Of a stretch of 64,000 nt of DNA, positions 43,370 to 52,977 are shown one piece after another. A model generated the notes under the pieces. That model did no database searches. It saw nothing but the letters and a program-made list of their open reading frames with translations, and was not told where the DNA came from. Made by a program: the position numbers and the translations under genes. The DNA comes from Lacticaseibacillus parakribbianus. Lineage in GTDB: Bacteria > Bacillota > Bacilli > Lactobacillales > Lactobacillaceae. The stretch covers positions 186,001 to 250,000 of the forward strand of contig NZ_JANQBA010000002.1 of assembly GCF_025490915.1 (NCBI RefSeq). Reading direction: 5' to 3'. The stretch's first letter is position 1; each line of letters opens with the position of its first letter.

Positions 43370-45773
43370 CGGCCACCTCCTGCAGCGTCGCCTTCGCCGC
43401 ATCGTACACCAGCGTCTTGGTCTGTCCGGCCTCAAGCGTCACCTCAAGCGCCGCGCCTTGGTAGGCCACGGTGCGGGTGACGTCGCGCGTGGCCGACAAC
43501 GTCGCTTGGGTCAGCTCGCCGTTGCGCCACACCAGCGCGTAGTCGATGCCGGCCGCCGAACGCAGGCCGTGGCAGTCACCGTCCCGCCAGCTGGGCAAGA
43601 GCACCGGCAGCAGCTCGTCGACGCCGCGGTGGCCCTGCAACAAGGTCTCGGCCAGCCCGGCGGCCCAACCCATCACCGCGTCGATCTGCAGCGTCTCTTC
43701 GGTGAAGAAGTTGGCGCCAAGCCCCGCATGCAGCGACGCCTCGTTGAGGTAGCAGGCCGTGCGGTCCTTGAACCGCGCGTTCAAACACAGGTTCCAGGCA
43801 CTCGGCCACTGGCCGGTCGCCGCGCCGTTGCGCTGGCGGCGGTCCAGCGACGCCTTGGCCGCGGCCATCAGCTTGGGGTCGTGGGTCAACACGCTGCCGG
43901 GGTATGCCCCGACCAGGTGGGACACGTGCCCCATCCCCGGGGTACACTCGGCGAAGTCTTGCTCCCACTCCTGCAGCTGGCCGTAGCGGCCGATCTGAAA
44001 GCTCGGCAAATGTGCCGCGACGGTCGCGACCGCCGGCAGCTCGGGCTGGTTCAGGTCGCGGCAGGCGGCCTGATAGTCGTCAATCAGCTCGCGAATCAGG
44101 CTGAGGTCCATGGTCGAAATCTTGGACACCGCGGCAAGCGCCGGGTGATCCGGCGAAAAGCGGCTGGTCTGGCGGATCTGCTCGAGGTCTTCGGCGTTGT
44201 CACGCACCGTGTGGCCCGGCAGCACGAACTTGTTTTCCGGCGACAAAGACGGCGCCGTGACGTAGGCACCAAGCGCGTCGTCCCACACCACGAAGTCGCA
44301 GACGAACTGCATCGCCCCGGTCAAGACCGGCATCATTTTGGCCAAAAAGGCGCCGTCCTTCGTGTAGGTGTAGTGCGTCCAGATGTGCTGGGTCAGCCAC
44401 AGCCCGGCGGTCGGCCACCACGCCCAAGACGCGTCCTCGCCGGCGACGTCGGCCATCCGCCACAGGTCCGTGTTGTGCCAGACCATCCAGCCACTCGAGC
44501 CGATCAGGTGCTCAGCCGCCCGGTGGCCGGTCACGGCCAGCTCTTGCAGCATCGCCATCAAGGGCTCGTGGCACTCGGAAAGGTTGAGGTTTTCGGCGAT
44601 CCAGTAGCACATCTGCACGTTGATGTTGGTGGTGTAATTAGACGCCCACATCGGACACGGGTTGGCGTTCCAGATGCCCTGCAGGTTCATCGCCTGGCTG
44701 CCCGGCCGCGAGCTTGCGATCATCAGGTACCGCGCGTATTGCATCACTAGGGCGGAGAGGCTCGGGTCATCCATGGTGGCAAAGGCGGCCAGGCGCTTGC
44801 TGGTCGGCCAGATGTCGGTGCTGGGCCCGGCCACCCGCAGGCCGAAGCGGTCGGCGAGCTGGCGGTAGTCGGCGACGTGCCGGGCGGTCAGGGTGGCCCA
44901 GTCGCGGGTGGCGGCCTGAGCGACCACCGCCTGGGCGGTCTCGACCAAAGGCTGCACGGCCAAGTCGCGCGGTTGTTGGAAGCCGGCGTAATTGGTGGTC
45001 GCGCTGACCAGCACCTCGACGAAGGTGGCGCCGTGAACATAGGTGCGAACCGCGTCTTGCGTCAGGGTGCCGTCGGTGGCGGCCACCGTGGCCACCGCGC
45101 AAAAGCGCAGCGCGTGTGAGCCTGCTTCGTAAACCATGCGCGGTGAGTACTGCGGCCAGTAAGACTCGACTTGATCCGGGGCCCGGCCGGTGACCGCCAA
45201 AGTGTCGGCACTCAGGTGGCGGCTTTCGTGGCGCAGCGGCGAGTCAAGCGCCAAGGACAGGTCGAACGGCGCCGGGCTCTGGTAGCGAATCCCGACCACG
45301 TTGTCGGGGTGCGAGACCCAGTAACTGCGCGTGAACGGCTGGCCGGCCTGCTTGAAGCTGACCGTGGCGACCGCCGTGTCGAGGTCCAGCTCGCGGCGGT
45401 AGTCGGTGACCAGCCGCTCGCCGGCCAGCCGGCGCTTTTGCTCGGCGTCGCGCCAGTTGCTGGTGTTGCCCAGCGTCAGGTGGACATGGGCCAGCGGCAG
45501 GTAGGCCGCACTCCAGCACCCCACCATGTGGTCGTTAATCAAGTCGTTGGCCGCGCGGAACTGACCGGCCAGGGTCAGCCGCCGGGCCGCTTCAAAATGG
45601 GCCCGGGTCTCGGGGTTGAACGTGTCGTGTTCTGCCCCCGACCACAGCGTGTCGTGGTTGATCAACACATCGTCATGCACGGGGTCGCCGTAGACCGTGG
45701 CGCCAAGCGACCCGTTGCCCAGCAGATGCGCGTCTTCAAAGCGCGTCGCCGGGGTTTGTTCCATTAGCTTCAT
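43362..45773 (-). CDS. GH95 family glycosidase, divergent member
   Basis: 803 residues; RBS AAGGAGGCAATC. GH95 landmarks are LLGNGSLGATVYG at the start, NYTTNINVQMCYW, the proposed acid Glu in GQLQEW, and GMGHVSHLVGAYPG. The family hydrolyses alpha-1,2-linked L-fucose or L-galactose. This copy is the most divergent of three: it has Cys where the others have Asn in the QMNYW block, and the C-terminal QIDGNFG becomes QIDAVMG. Its substrate may therefore differ. Cytoplasmic. It overlaps the glucuronidase start. Confidence 0.85.
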   Translation of the reverse strand: MKLMEQTPATRFEDAHLLGNGSLGATVYGDPVHDDVLINHDTLWSGAEHDTFNPETRAHFEAARRLTLAGQFRAANDLINDHMVGCWSAAYLPLAHVHLTLGNTSNWRDAEQKRRLAGERLVTDYRRELDLDTAVATVSFKQAGQPFTRSYWVSHPDNVVGIRYQSPAPFDLSLALDSPLRHESRHLSADTLAVTGRAPDQVESYWPQYSPRMVYEAGSHALRFCAVATVAATDGTLTQDAVRTYVHGATFVEVLVSATTNYAGFQQPRDLAVQPLVETAQAVVAQAATRDWATLTARHVADYRQLADRFGLRVAGPSTDIWPTSKRLAAFATMDDPSLSALVMQYARYLMIASSRPGSQAMNLQGIWNANPCPMWASNYTTNINVQMCYWIAENLNLSECHEPLMAMLQELAVTGHRAAEHLIGSSGWMVWHNTDLWRMADVAGEDASWAWWPTAGLWLTQHIWTHYTYTKDGAFLAKMMPVLTGAMQFVCDFVVWDDALGAYVTAPSLSPENKFVLPGHTVRDNAEDLEQIRQTSRFSPDHPALAAVSKISTMDLSLIRELIDDYQAACRDLNQPELPAVATVAAHLPSFQIGRYGQLQEWEQDFAECTPGMGHVSHLVGAYPGSVLTHDPKLMAAAKASLDRRQRNGAATGQWPSAWNLCLNARFKDRTACYLNEASLHAGLGANFFTEETLQIDAVMGWAAGLAETLLQGHRGVDELLPVLLPSWRDGDCHGLRSAAGIDYALVWRNGELTQATLSATRDVTRTVAYQGAALEVTLEAGQTKTLVYDAAKATLQEVADA

Positions 45774-45795
45774 GATTGCCTCCTTGGCGTCGTGT

Positions 45796-46380
45796 TCACA
45801 GCACGGCGGCGATGGCCGAAGCCACCGCCTGCCCCACCACCTGGTTGCCGGTCTCGGTCAGGTGCAGGTGGTCGGCCCCCTTGTAAAACCGCGGTCCGGC
45901 AAGCGCCACCTGGTACAGGTCGTCGATGGCCACCCCCCGGGCGGCCATCACCGTCGTCGCCGCCTGGTTGTAGGCGACCACCCAGTCGTTATCGTAGTGA
46001 ATCATCGCGCCGGTGCCGGTGTTGTCGACCGCCGCCCCGCTGCGTTCGATCGGCAGGCTGGTGGCGAACAGCAGCGTGTGGCAGTGGGCCAACAGCAGCT
46101 CGGCCAGCCGGTCCAACTGGTAGCCGTACTCGGGCAGCGGCCGCAGCGGGGTCGCAAGCGGCGGCTCGATGTTCATGTCCCAGTACCCGTTGTTCCAGTG
46201 GATGACGTCAAAATCCCCGGCCGCAGCCAGCAGCTGGTTGGCCTGATACAGCGTGTAGGTGGTGTCGCGGCCGTTGTCAGCCGGCGCCACCACCTCGGCC
46301 TTGCCGGCCAGCTTTGCTTTGACCACGTCTTGGTAGCCCATGCGAATCGAGTCGCCGAGCAGCAGCACCCGCGGCGTCAT
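45796..46380 (-). CDS. SGNH/GDSL hydrolase, probable carbohydrate esterase
   Basis: 194 residues. The catalytic serine lies in LLLGDSIRMGY near residue 10 and the Asp/His pair in DHLHLTETG near the C-terminus. Short SGNH proteins in glycan clusters commonly remove acetyl groups from sugars. The start overlaps the stop of the preceding GH95 gene as ATGA, and a second, larger SGNH gene is present in the same operon, which suggests an acetylated substrate. No signal peptide. Confidence 0.85.
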   Translation of the reverse strand: MTPRVLLLGDSIRMGYQDVVKAKLAGKAEVVAPADNGRDTTYTLYQANQLLAAAGDFDVIHWNNGYWDMNIEPPLATPLRPLPEYGYQLDRLAELLLAHCHTLLFATSLPIERSGAAVDNTGTGAMIHYDNDWVVAYNQAATTVMAARGVAIDDLYQVALAGPRFYKGADHLHLTETGNQVVGQAVASAIAAVL

Positions 46381-48665
46381 TGCGGCGCCTCCGCGTCGGC
46401 CGCGGCGTTGCTTGTGGTCTCGGCCGCACCGGCGATGGTCCCAGCGGCCGTGGTGCCGGCCGCGGCCCCGTTCGTTGCGCCCGCACCCGCGGTACCGCCG
46501 GTGACGGCGACCGGTGCCTCGTGAATCTGGTAGTCGACCAGCTTGTGGTCGGCCCAGGTGATATCGATGGTGCGACCGGCCGTCAGGCGCAGCCCGGCGA
46601 CGTGGCCGTTGGTCCAGGCCGCCGGCAGCGCCGGCAGGATTTTCAAGCCGTCTTCGCGGTCTTGCACCAGCATGTTGGCGATGCCGGCGGCGCCGCCGAA
46701 GTTGCCGTCAATCTGAAACGGCGGGCAGGAGTCCCACAGGTTGTTCAACGTCGACCCCTGAAGCAGCCGCTGCACGAAGGCGCCGGCCTTATCGCCGTCG
46801 CCCAAGACGGCGTAGAGGCTGATCAGCCAAGCACAGCTCCAGCCGATCTGGTCCTTGACGTCCAGGTTGGCCAGGCGGTGTTCGATCAGCTTGCGGCAGG
46901 CTTCCTGCAGGTCCGGGCGCTTGCTGAACAGGTCGCCGGGGAACAGGCCCCACACCGGCGTCATGTGCCGGTGGCCGGGCTCCCGCTCCGGGAAGGCGCG
47001 GTTCCACTCCAGCAGCCGGCCGTCTTCGCCGACCTCAACGTCCGGGTAATGCGCGAGTTTGGCGGCAAACTCGGCAATCAGCGGATCGTCAATCGCCAGA
47101 ATCTCGCAGGTGCGGCGGAAGTCGCGGAAGGTGCTGCGAACCAGTTCGCGGTCCAGCGCCACGCTTTCGGTCATGCCGGCGAAGTTGCCGCGCGGCGTGA
47201 TGAATTGGTTTTCAGGCGAGCTCGAGGGGCAGGTCGTGTAGGTGCCGTCGCCGCGGTCGACCAGCCAATCGTTCAAGAAAAGCATCGCCTCGCGCAGCAT
47301 CGGGTAAACCGTACCCTTAAGGTAGGCCTGGTCCTTGGTGTAGCGGTACTCTGAAAACAGCTCGCTGGCCAGCCACGCGCCGCCCATCGGCCACATCGCC
47401 CACCACACGGCGATGCCGCTGGCCGATTGGTCGCCGAAGTTGATGCCGACCGGGTTGGTGCTGCCCCAGGCGTCGATGTTGTGATGCGCGACAAAACCCT
47501 TGGCGTGGTAGTTGATCGCCGCGGTTTTTTGACCCTCGGTCACGATTTTGCGCATCAGGCGCAGGTACGGCGGAAAGGCCTCCTCGAGGTTGCCGACATG
47601 GGCCAGCCAGTAGTTCATCTGCAGGTTGATGTTGACCGTCCAATTGCTGCTCCAAGGCGCCCTAAGCTGCCAGTTCCAGATGCCCTGAAGCGTCGGCGGC
47701 AAGGCGCTGTCTTCTCTGGCCGAGGCGATCAGCAGGTAGCGCCCGTACTGGAAGTACAGGCTGACCAGCCCGAGGTCGGTGGCGCCGTCACGCACCCGCG
47801 CCAGCCGCACGTCGGTCGGCGCGGTTTCGTCGGCCGTCTGGTCAAGGTTCAGCGCGACGCGGCCGAACAGCCGCTGGTAATCCGCCACGTGCTGGGCCTT
47901 CAAGGCGGCGTAATCGCCGGCAAGCTGGGGCTTTCGAACGCAGGACACCGCGATCACCGTGTCGTGGCTGTCGTGAACGTCCAGCGTCCCGTGGTAGGCG
48001 TTGACCCGGCCGTCGGTGGCGAGAATCCGCACCGCACCGGCGAAGCGAATGCCGCGGGTGCCTTGGATCACGGCCTGCGGGGCCTCCCAGTGGTACTCGG
48101 GATCCACGTGTTCCGGGCACTGACCGCTCAGACTCAGCGTGTCACCCGCCGCCTCAACGGTCACCGCCAGCTCGGATTCGAACTTGAGCTGGAAGGACTG
48201 CGGCCCCTGCAGGCGAATGATCAGCGCCTGGGCCGGATGGCTGACGAAGGCCTCGCGGTGCAGGTGAGCCCCGCCCATGTCGTAATCGACGCTGGCCACC
48301 GCAGTCGTCAGGTCCAGGCTGCGGTGGTAGTTGGTCACGATGCTTTGGTTGAGCCCGTCGATGATCAGGTTGCCCATGGGCAGGTAGGACTCGTTGTTTT
48401 CACCCAGCAAGGACTGGGCGATCACGGCCTCGGCCTTTTCGTACTGCTGGTCAAAAATCAGCCGCCGCACCTCTTGCAGGTGAGCGAAGGCCTGCGGGTT
48501 GTTCTTGTCACGCGGGTAGCCGGACCACAGCGTTTCCTCGTTGAGGCCGATCACCTCGCGGCCGACCGTCCCCCAGACCATCGCACCGAGGCTCCCGTTG
48601 CCCAGCGGCAGGCTTTCCTCCCACTGAAGCGCCGGGTGATCGTAATGCAGCAATAAGTTGGTCAT
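46377..48665 (-). CDS. GH95 family alpha-L-fucosidase-type glycosidase with alanine-rich tail
   Basis: 762 residues from the ATG at 48665, 7 nt after GGAGG; the ATG two codons earlier is too close to that site. Landmarks: LPLGNGSLGAMVWG, NINLQMNYW, the Glu of GRLLEW, GHRHMTPVWGLFPGD and PPFQIDGNFGG, all standard for the family. The last 45 residues are a low-complexity Gly/Ala/Thr tail absent from the GH95 neighbour at 52961. Cytoplasmic exo-enzyme removing fucose or L-galactose. Translationally coupled to the small SGNH esterase. Confidence 0.9.
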   Translation of the reverse strand: MTNLLLHYDHPALQWEESLPLGNGSLGAMVWGTVGREVIGLNEETLWSGYPRDKNNPQAFAHLQEVRRLIFDQQYEKAEAVIAQSLLGENNESYLPMGNLIIDGLNQSIVTNYHRSLDLTTAVASVDYDMGGAHLHREAFVSHPAQALIIRLQGPQSFQLKFESELAVTVEAAGDTLSLSGQCPEHVDPEYHWEAPQAVIQGTRGIRFAGAVRILATDGRVNAYHGTLDVHDSHDTVIAVSCVRKPQLAGDYAALKAQHVADYQRLFGRVALNLDQTADETAPTDVRLARVRDGATDLGLVSLYFQYGRYLLIASAREDSALPPTLQGIWNWQLRAPWSSNWTVNINLQMNYWLAHVGNLEEAFPPYLRLMRKIVTEGQKTAAINYHAKGFVAHHNIDAWGSTNPVGINFGDQSASGIAVWWAMWPMGGAWLASELFSEYRYTKDQAYLKGTVYPMLREAMLFLNDWLVDRGDGTYTTCPSSSPENQFITPRGNFAGMTESVALDRELVRSTFRDFRRTCEILAIDDPLIAEFAAKLAHYPDVEVGEDGRLLEWNRAFPEREPGHRHMTPVWGLFPGDLFSKRPDLQEACRKLIEHRLANLDVKDQIGWSCAWLISLYAVLGDGDKAGAFVQRLLQGSTLNNLWDSCPPFQIDGNFGGAAGIANMLVQDREDGLKILPALPAAWTNGHVAGLRLTAGRTIDITWADHKLVDYQIHEAPVAVTGGTAGAGATNGAAAGTTAAGTIAGAAETTSNAAADAEAPQ

Positions 48666-48747
48666 GTTCATTCCTCCAATGTCTCGTCGCGACCTAACGC
48701 CCGAACGCCCGGGGTTACCCCCAGGCGTTGTGCGACGCTTGCCGCCC

Positions 48748-50937
48748 TTAGTTGACTTGGTGCAGGCTCAAGACCCGCGCCTGAAAATCGTGGTTGATGC
48801 CGGCGTCGATGAACAGGCCGTAGTTCATCAGCTCATCGCCCGGCAGCTTGAGGCCGTCGATCTCGTAGGTCGCTGCCGGATCCAGCCCCCACAGCCGCAG
48901 CTTGACGTGCGGCCGGCTGGCGCTGTTGAGAATCTGGAAGAAGAACAGCAGCGCGTCTTTGCGGTCCGGGCTGACGAACATCCAGGCGCAATCGTTGGTC
49001 TCGTACGGGCTGAGCAGCCGGTAGAAGTCGCCGAACTGAATCAGCTGGCGGTGGGCCTTGTAAAACTTGATGCCGGCCGCCACTTCCGGCAGGTCGGTGC
49101 GGTCTTTTTGGCCCAGGTCCATCATGATGCCCAGGTTGCCCGAGGCAGCGGTGGCAAAGCGCGTCGAAAGGTCCGTGATGCGCCCGACCTGCTGGTTGGG
49201 CGACTCGGAGACATGGGCGCAGATCATCGAGGCCGGATACAAGAGGCTGGTGCCATACTGAATCTTCAGCCGCGCGATCGCGTCGGTGTTGTCGGAGGCC
49301 CAGCTTTGCGGCATGTAGTAGCACATCGCCGGGTCGAAGCGGCCGGCGCCGCCCGAGCAGTTTTCAAAGAGGATCTGCGGGTAACGGGCGGTCAGCTTCT
49401 CCAAAAACTCGTACAGGCCCAGGATGTAGCGATGCGCGGTTTCCTTTTGATGATCCGCGGCGCGTCCGACCGAGGCGACCTCGGTCAGGTTGCGGTTGAA
49501 GTCCCACTTGACGTAGGTGATTGGCAATTCATCGAGAATCGCGGTCATCTGGCGGAAAATCTCGGCTCGCACCTCCGGCCGCGAAAAGTCCAGCACCAGC
49601 TGGTTGCGACCGCGCGAGCTCGGGTAGCCGGCGACGTGAACGTGCCAGTCGGGATGGGCCCGAAACAGGTCGGAGTCCTCGGAAATCATCTCGGGTTCAA
49701 ACCACAGGCCGAACTGCATCCCGCGGTCGACCGCGGCCTTGGCGACCCCGGCCAATCCCTGCGGCAGCTTGTCGCGGTCGACTTGCCAGTCGCCAAGCGA
49801 CGTGGTGTCCGAGTTGCGCTTTTTGAACCAACCGTCGTCCAGCACGAAGAGCTCGACGCCCAGCTTGTGGGCGTTGTCGATCAGATCAACCAGCTTGTCC
49901 TCGTTGAAGTTGAAGTACGTGGTCTCCCAGTTGTTGGCCAGAATCGGGCGCTGGGCGTCGCGGTACTGCCCATGGGCCAGCCGCTCGCGGTACAGGTGGT
50001 GGAAGGTGTTGGACATGCCGTTCAGGCCCTTGTCGGAGTATACGTAGACCAGCTCCGGGGCCTGGAAGCTGGCACCCGGTTCCAGCTGCCACTCGAACTC
50101 GTAGGGGTTGATGCCGGCCAACACCCGGGTCTGATCGAAGGCGTCGACCTCCGCGGCGATGCGGAAGTTGCCGGAGTAGACGAAGTGAAAGGCGTGAACC
50201 TCGCCTTGGAACTCGTCGGTGTTGGGGCTGCACAGCGCGATGAACGGCTGCTGGGCGACGGAGCTTGCGCCGCGCTTGCTGTCCAGCACGTGGATGCCGG
50301 CGGCCAAGTGGTCGCGCCGCAGCTGCTTCTCGTTGGCCCAGGCGCCTGGCAGCTGGATCATGTCGTAGTCCGAATCCGTGAAGTCGAAGCACCCAGACAT
50401 CACCTTGTTGAGCCGAATCAGCGTGTCGCCCTCGTTGTCCACCCGGGCCGTGCGGGTCACGACGTTGCGGTCGGCGTAGATGGTGTAGCTCAAGACCACG
50501 GCGACGTGGCGCAGCGCGTCCTTGAGCGTGATGTTGAGCGTCTGCGCCTCGCTGTCGGCCTCGACGTAGGTGGCCGGCAGCCCGGTCAGGCGAGGCTTGC
50601 CGGCGACGATCTCGTGGTGGTCGTAGGTCAAAGTGGTCGCGTTGGTGCCGTCTGCGTAGGTGAACTCAAAGGCGGTTTCGCGGTAGTCGCCGGCCCCGTC
50701 GCCCGGGTACTCCTGCGGCCACAGGTCCAGGGTGAAGCCCTGCAGGCGCTTGTCCGGGACGTTCGGTGAGAAGCTCGACCGCCCGTCGTGCGGGTAGGGC
50801 TGGCTTTGGGCGAAGCGGCGAATCCGCTTGCCGGAATAGACATGCACCAGGTAACCGCCCGGCAGGACCTCCATCACGTAGCTGATCTGGTCGTTGTATA
50901 GGTGAAACTGCTGCTTTTGGGAATCAAACTCAATCAT
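48748..50937 (-). CDS. Alpha-galactosidase, glycoside hydrolase family 36
   Basis: 729 residues; RBS TTGGAGAGTAAAT. Nucleophile Asp479 in YVKWDFNRN and acid/base Asp549 in QSWASDNTD, the same spacing as the Geobacillus enzyme (478/548). The N-terminal beta-supersandwich and the WFEPEMI and ENCSGGAGRFD motifs are all present. It releases terminal alpha-galactose in the cytoplasm. A second GH36 of the same length stands outside the operon at 61244-63445. Confidence 0.95.
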   Translation of the reverse strand: MIEFDSQKQQFHLYNDQISYVMEVLPGGYLVHVYSGKRIRRFAQSQPYPHDGRSSFSPNVPDKRLQGFTLDLWPQEYPGDGAGDYRETAFEFTYADGTNATTLTYDHHEIVAGKPRLTGLPATYVEADSEAQTLNITLKDALRHVAVVLSYTIYADRNVVTRTARVDNEGDTLIRLNKVMSGCFDFTDSDYDMIQLPGAWANEKQLRRDHLAAGIHVLDSKRGASSVAQQPFIALCSPNTDEFQGEVHAFHFVYSGNFRIAAEVDAFDQTRVLAGINPYEFEWQLEPGASFQAPELVYVYSDKGLNGMSNTFHHLYRERLAHGQYRDAQRPILANNWETTYFNFNEDKLVDLIDNAHKLGVELFVLDDGWFKKRNSDTTSLGDWQVDRDKLPQGLAGVAKAAVDRGMQFGLWFEPEMISEDSDLFRAHPDWHVHVAGYPSSRGRNQLVLDFSRPEVRAEIFRQMTAILDELPITYVKWDFNRNLTEVASVGRAADHQKETAHRYILGLYEFLEKLTARYPQILFENCSGGAGRFDPAMCYYMPQSWASDNTDAIARLKIQYGTSLLYPASMICAHVSESPNQQVGRITDLSTRFATAASGNLGIMMDLGQKDRTDLPEVAAGIKFYKAHRQLIQFGDFYRLLSPYETNDCAWMFVSPDRKDALLFFFQILNSASRPHVKLRLWGLDPAATYEIDGLKLPGDELMNYGLFIDAGINHDFQARVLSLHQVN

Positions 50938-50954
50938 ATTTACTCTCCAACTTT

Positions 50955-51824
50955 CTAACGACGTATACTTGGCTGCCCGTCTCGAATCTCGAACGGGTAA
51001 AAATGCGGCCGCTCCCGCAGCTGGTCGTTCGGCGCGTGAAGCGTCAACAGCGCCTGGCCAGCCAGCGTCTCAAAGACCATGGCGTGACCACCGTCTCGGC
51101 CAAACACCGGCACCGGGCACTGGCGCCAGGGGCCAAGCACCGATTCGGTGTCGGACCGCGCCGCCAGCAGCAGGTACTTGCCCTCACCGTAGGACGACCA
51201 CAGCATGAACAGCCCCTGCGGCCGCTGCACCAAGAACGGCCCGTCGGTGACATAAGCGGCCGCCTTCGTTGCCGTCGCGGCCTCAAAGGGGGTGACGCTG
51301 ACGCCGTCGGAGCCGTGAAACAGCACCTGCGGCTCCCCGATTGCCCGGGTGAGGTCGGGCGCCAGCTCCTGGACGCAGATGGTGCCGTCTCGCGCCTGCA
51401 GCCACTCGTGGCAAAACACCAGGTACGGGGTGCCGTTTTCCACCCACAGCGTCCCGTCGAGACACTCCCAGTCCGGCGGCGTCACCGGGCCGGCGGTCAG
51501 CGGCTTGAAGGGCCCGAGCGGTCGGTCGCCCACTAGAATCTGGGTCCCCCGGGCCCGGCCCGGGGCCTTGAAGGTCGCCAGCATCACGAAGCGGTCGCCG
51601 TAAGCCGACACCTCCGGGGCCCAGTAGTTCTCCGTCGCCCAGAAGTCGCCGCGGTTTTGAAAACAGGTCACCGGCCCGAGCCACTCGCTCAAGTCGCGGC
51701 TGACGTAGCCGTCGAAGCCGTCGGCCGGCCCCCAGGTCGTCGCGCCGCGGGTGCCGTACAAGTAGTAGCGGCCGTGATCCACCAGGACGTACGGGTCTCG
51801 CACATTGATTTCATCGAGTCGCAT
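50955..51824 (-). CDS. GH43-type five-bladed propeller glycosidase
   Basis: 289 residues; RBS AAGGGAGGACGCC. Propeller motifs: the general base Asp in INVRDPYVL, the pKa-modulating Asp in WECLDGTLW, and a later TDGPFLVQ segment. Length matches a single-domain GH43, typically an alpha-L-arabinofuranosidase or beta-xylosidase; some members cleave galactose. No signal peptide. It overlaps the SGNH gene upstream by 14 nt. Confidence 0.85.
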   Translation of the reverse strand: MRLDEINVRDPYVLVDHGRYYLYGTRGATTWGPADGFDGYVSRDLSEWLGPVTCFQNRGDFWATENYWAPEVSAYGDRFVMLATFKAPGRARGTQILVGDRPLGPFKPLTAGPVTPPDWECLDGTLWVENGTPYLVFCHEWLQARDGTICVQELAPDLTRAIGEPQVLFHGSDGVSVTPFEAATATKAAAYVTDGPFLVQRPQGLFMLWSSYGEGKYLLLAARSDTESVLGPWRQCPVPVFGRDGGHAMVFETLAGQALLTLHAPNDQLRERPHFYPFEIRDGQPSIRR

Positions 51825-52977
51825 GGCGTCCTCCCTTCAGCCAAGCCGCAACCGCCGGCGCGGCGGCCAGCTGCCGGGCCATCAGCGCCCCGGCGGCCGG
51901 CGTCGGGTGAACGTGGTCGCCCGAGTCGTTCTCGGCCAGGTCGCGCGTCGGGTCCTGCGGGTCGGCGACCGCCGCGGCGAGATCAACGCTCGCCCCGAAG
52001 CGGCCGGCCACAATCGCTTGGTTCAGCGTCTGCCGCACCGCCTCACGGGCCGGGGTGTGGTAATCGGACCCGCCGAACGGCAGTAAGGTGCTGACCACCG
52101 CCGGCACCCGCGCCGCGGCCACAATCGCCTGCAGCTTGGCAAACCCGGCGAGCAGGGCCGCCACGGGTACCTCCTGTTCGACCGGTGCCCATGGGCCCGG
52201 CTGCACCAGGTCGTTGATACCCAACAGCACGACGGCCAGGTCTTGGGGGCCGGCCCCACAGGCGGCGAGCTCGCCGGCCGCACGGTTCACCGCCGCCGTG
52301 CCGTACTGATTGCCGACCCCTTGGCTGGGATCGGTGTCGCGCAACACGCGGTTGCCGGACACGCCGAGGTTGACGATGGCAAGCCCGGGCCAGTTTTGCG
52401 CCAGGGCCCCGAGGAAGTACCCCTGCTGGGTGATCGAATCCCCCAGCGCGATCAGCCGCCGCGGCGCCGGGGCCGGCACCAACAGCGCCTGCAAGCCGTA
52501 CAGCACGAGGGCATGCGGGTCGTTGGCGGCCAGGGCGAACAAGTCGCGCGAAGCCACCGCGGCCCCGGCCGCGTCTCGATGCGCCACCTGCACCAACGTC
52601 TTGTCGTAGGTCCAAGTCAGCGTCTCAACGGTCGCGGCCACCGCGGTCAGCGTCACCGTCAGCCGGTGCGGCCCCGAACCGGTCAACCCAATTGCGTCGC
52701 TGTCCAGGACGCCGCCGGCCGGCACGGTCAACGTCGCGCCGCCGCCTTGCGTCACCGGCAGCGCCGCGGCGTCAGGGGCCGCGGCGTCTTGTACCGTCGC
52801 CGCGGTGAACACCAAGGGTTGGGTGCCGAACGCGTTGCTCAGCCGCAGCCGAACGCTTGGGGCAACCACCGGGGTCGCCAGGGTAATCACTTGGGTATCA
52901 TAGGCCAGGTGAGTCGGCACCGTGTGGTAATCCAGCGGGTGCAGGCTCCAGATGGGAACGTCAGATTTTGTCGTCAA
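51811..52977 (-). CDS. Two-domain SGNH/GDSL hydrolase, probable carbohydrate esterase
   Basis: 388 residues if started at the TTG at 52977, inside the end of the preceding GH95 gene; no ATG with a site is available. Residues about 1-160 look like a beta-sandwich domain; the SGNH catalytic domain follows, with all four blocks: IALGDSITQQ, LGVSGNRVL, LLGINDL and the Asp-His pair DHVHPTP. Probably a sugar acetylesterase. Cytoplasmic. The start codon is the least certain part. Confidence 0.85.
   Translation of the reverse strand: MTTKSDVPIWSLHPLDYHTVPTHLAYDTQVITLATPVVAPSVRLRLSNAFGTQPLVFTAATVQDAAAPDAAALPVTQGGGATLTVPAGGVLDSDAIGLTGSGPHRLTVTLTAVAATVETLTWTYDKTLVQVAHRDAAGAAVASRDLFALAANDPHALVLYGLQALLVPAPAPRRLIALGDSITQQGYFLGALAQNWPGLAIVNLGVSGNRVLRDTDPSQGVGNQYGTAAVNRAAGELAACGAGPQDLAVVLLGINDLVQPGPWAPVEQEVPVAALLAGFAKLQAIVAAARVPAVVSTLLPFGGSDYHTPAREAVRQTLNQAIVAGRFGASVDLAAAVADPQDPTRDLAENDSGDHVHPTPAAGALMARQLAAAPAVAAWLKGGRHATR

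Noticed and set aside
41372-43480. 702-codon plus-strand open frame
   Set aside because: It lies antisense to the glucuronidase gene, whose active site and RBS are clear; similar long shadows exist opposite most enzymes of this operon (for example 48658-50769).
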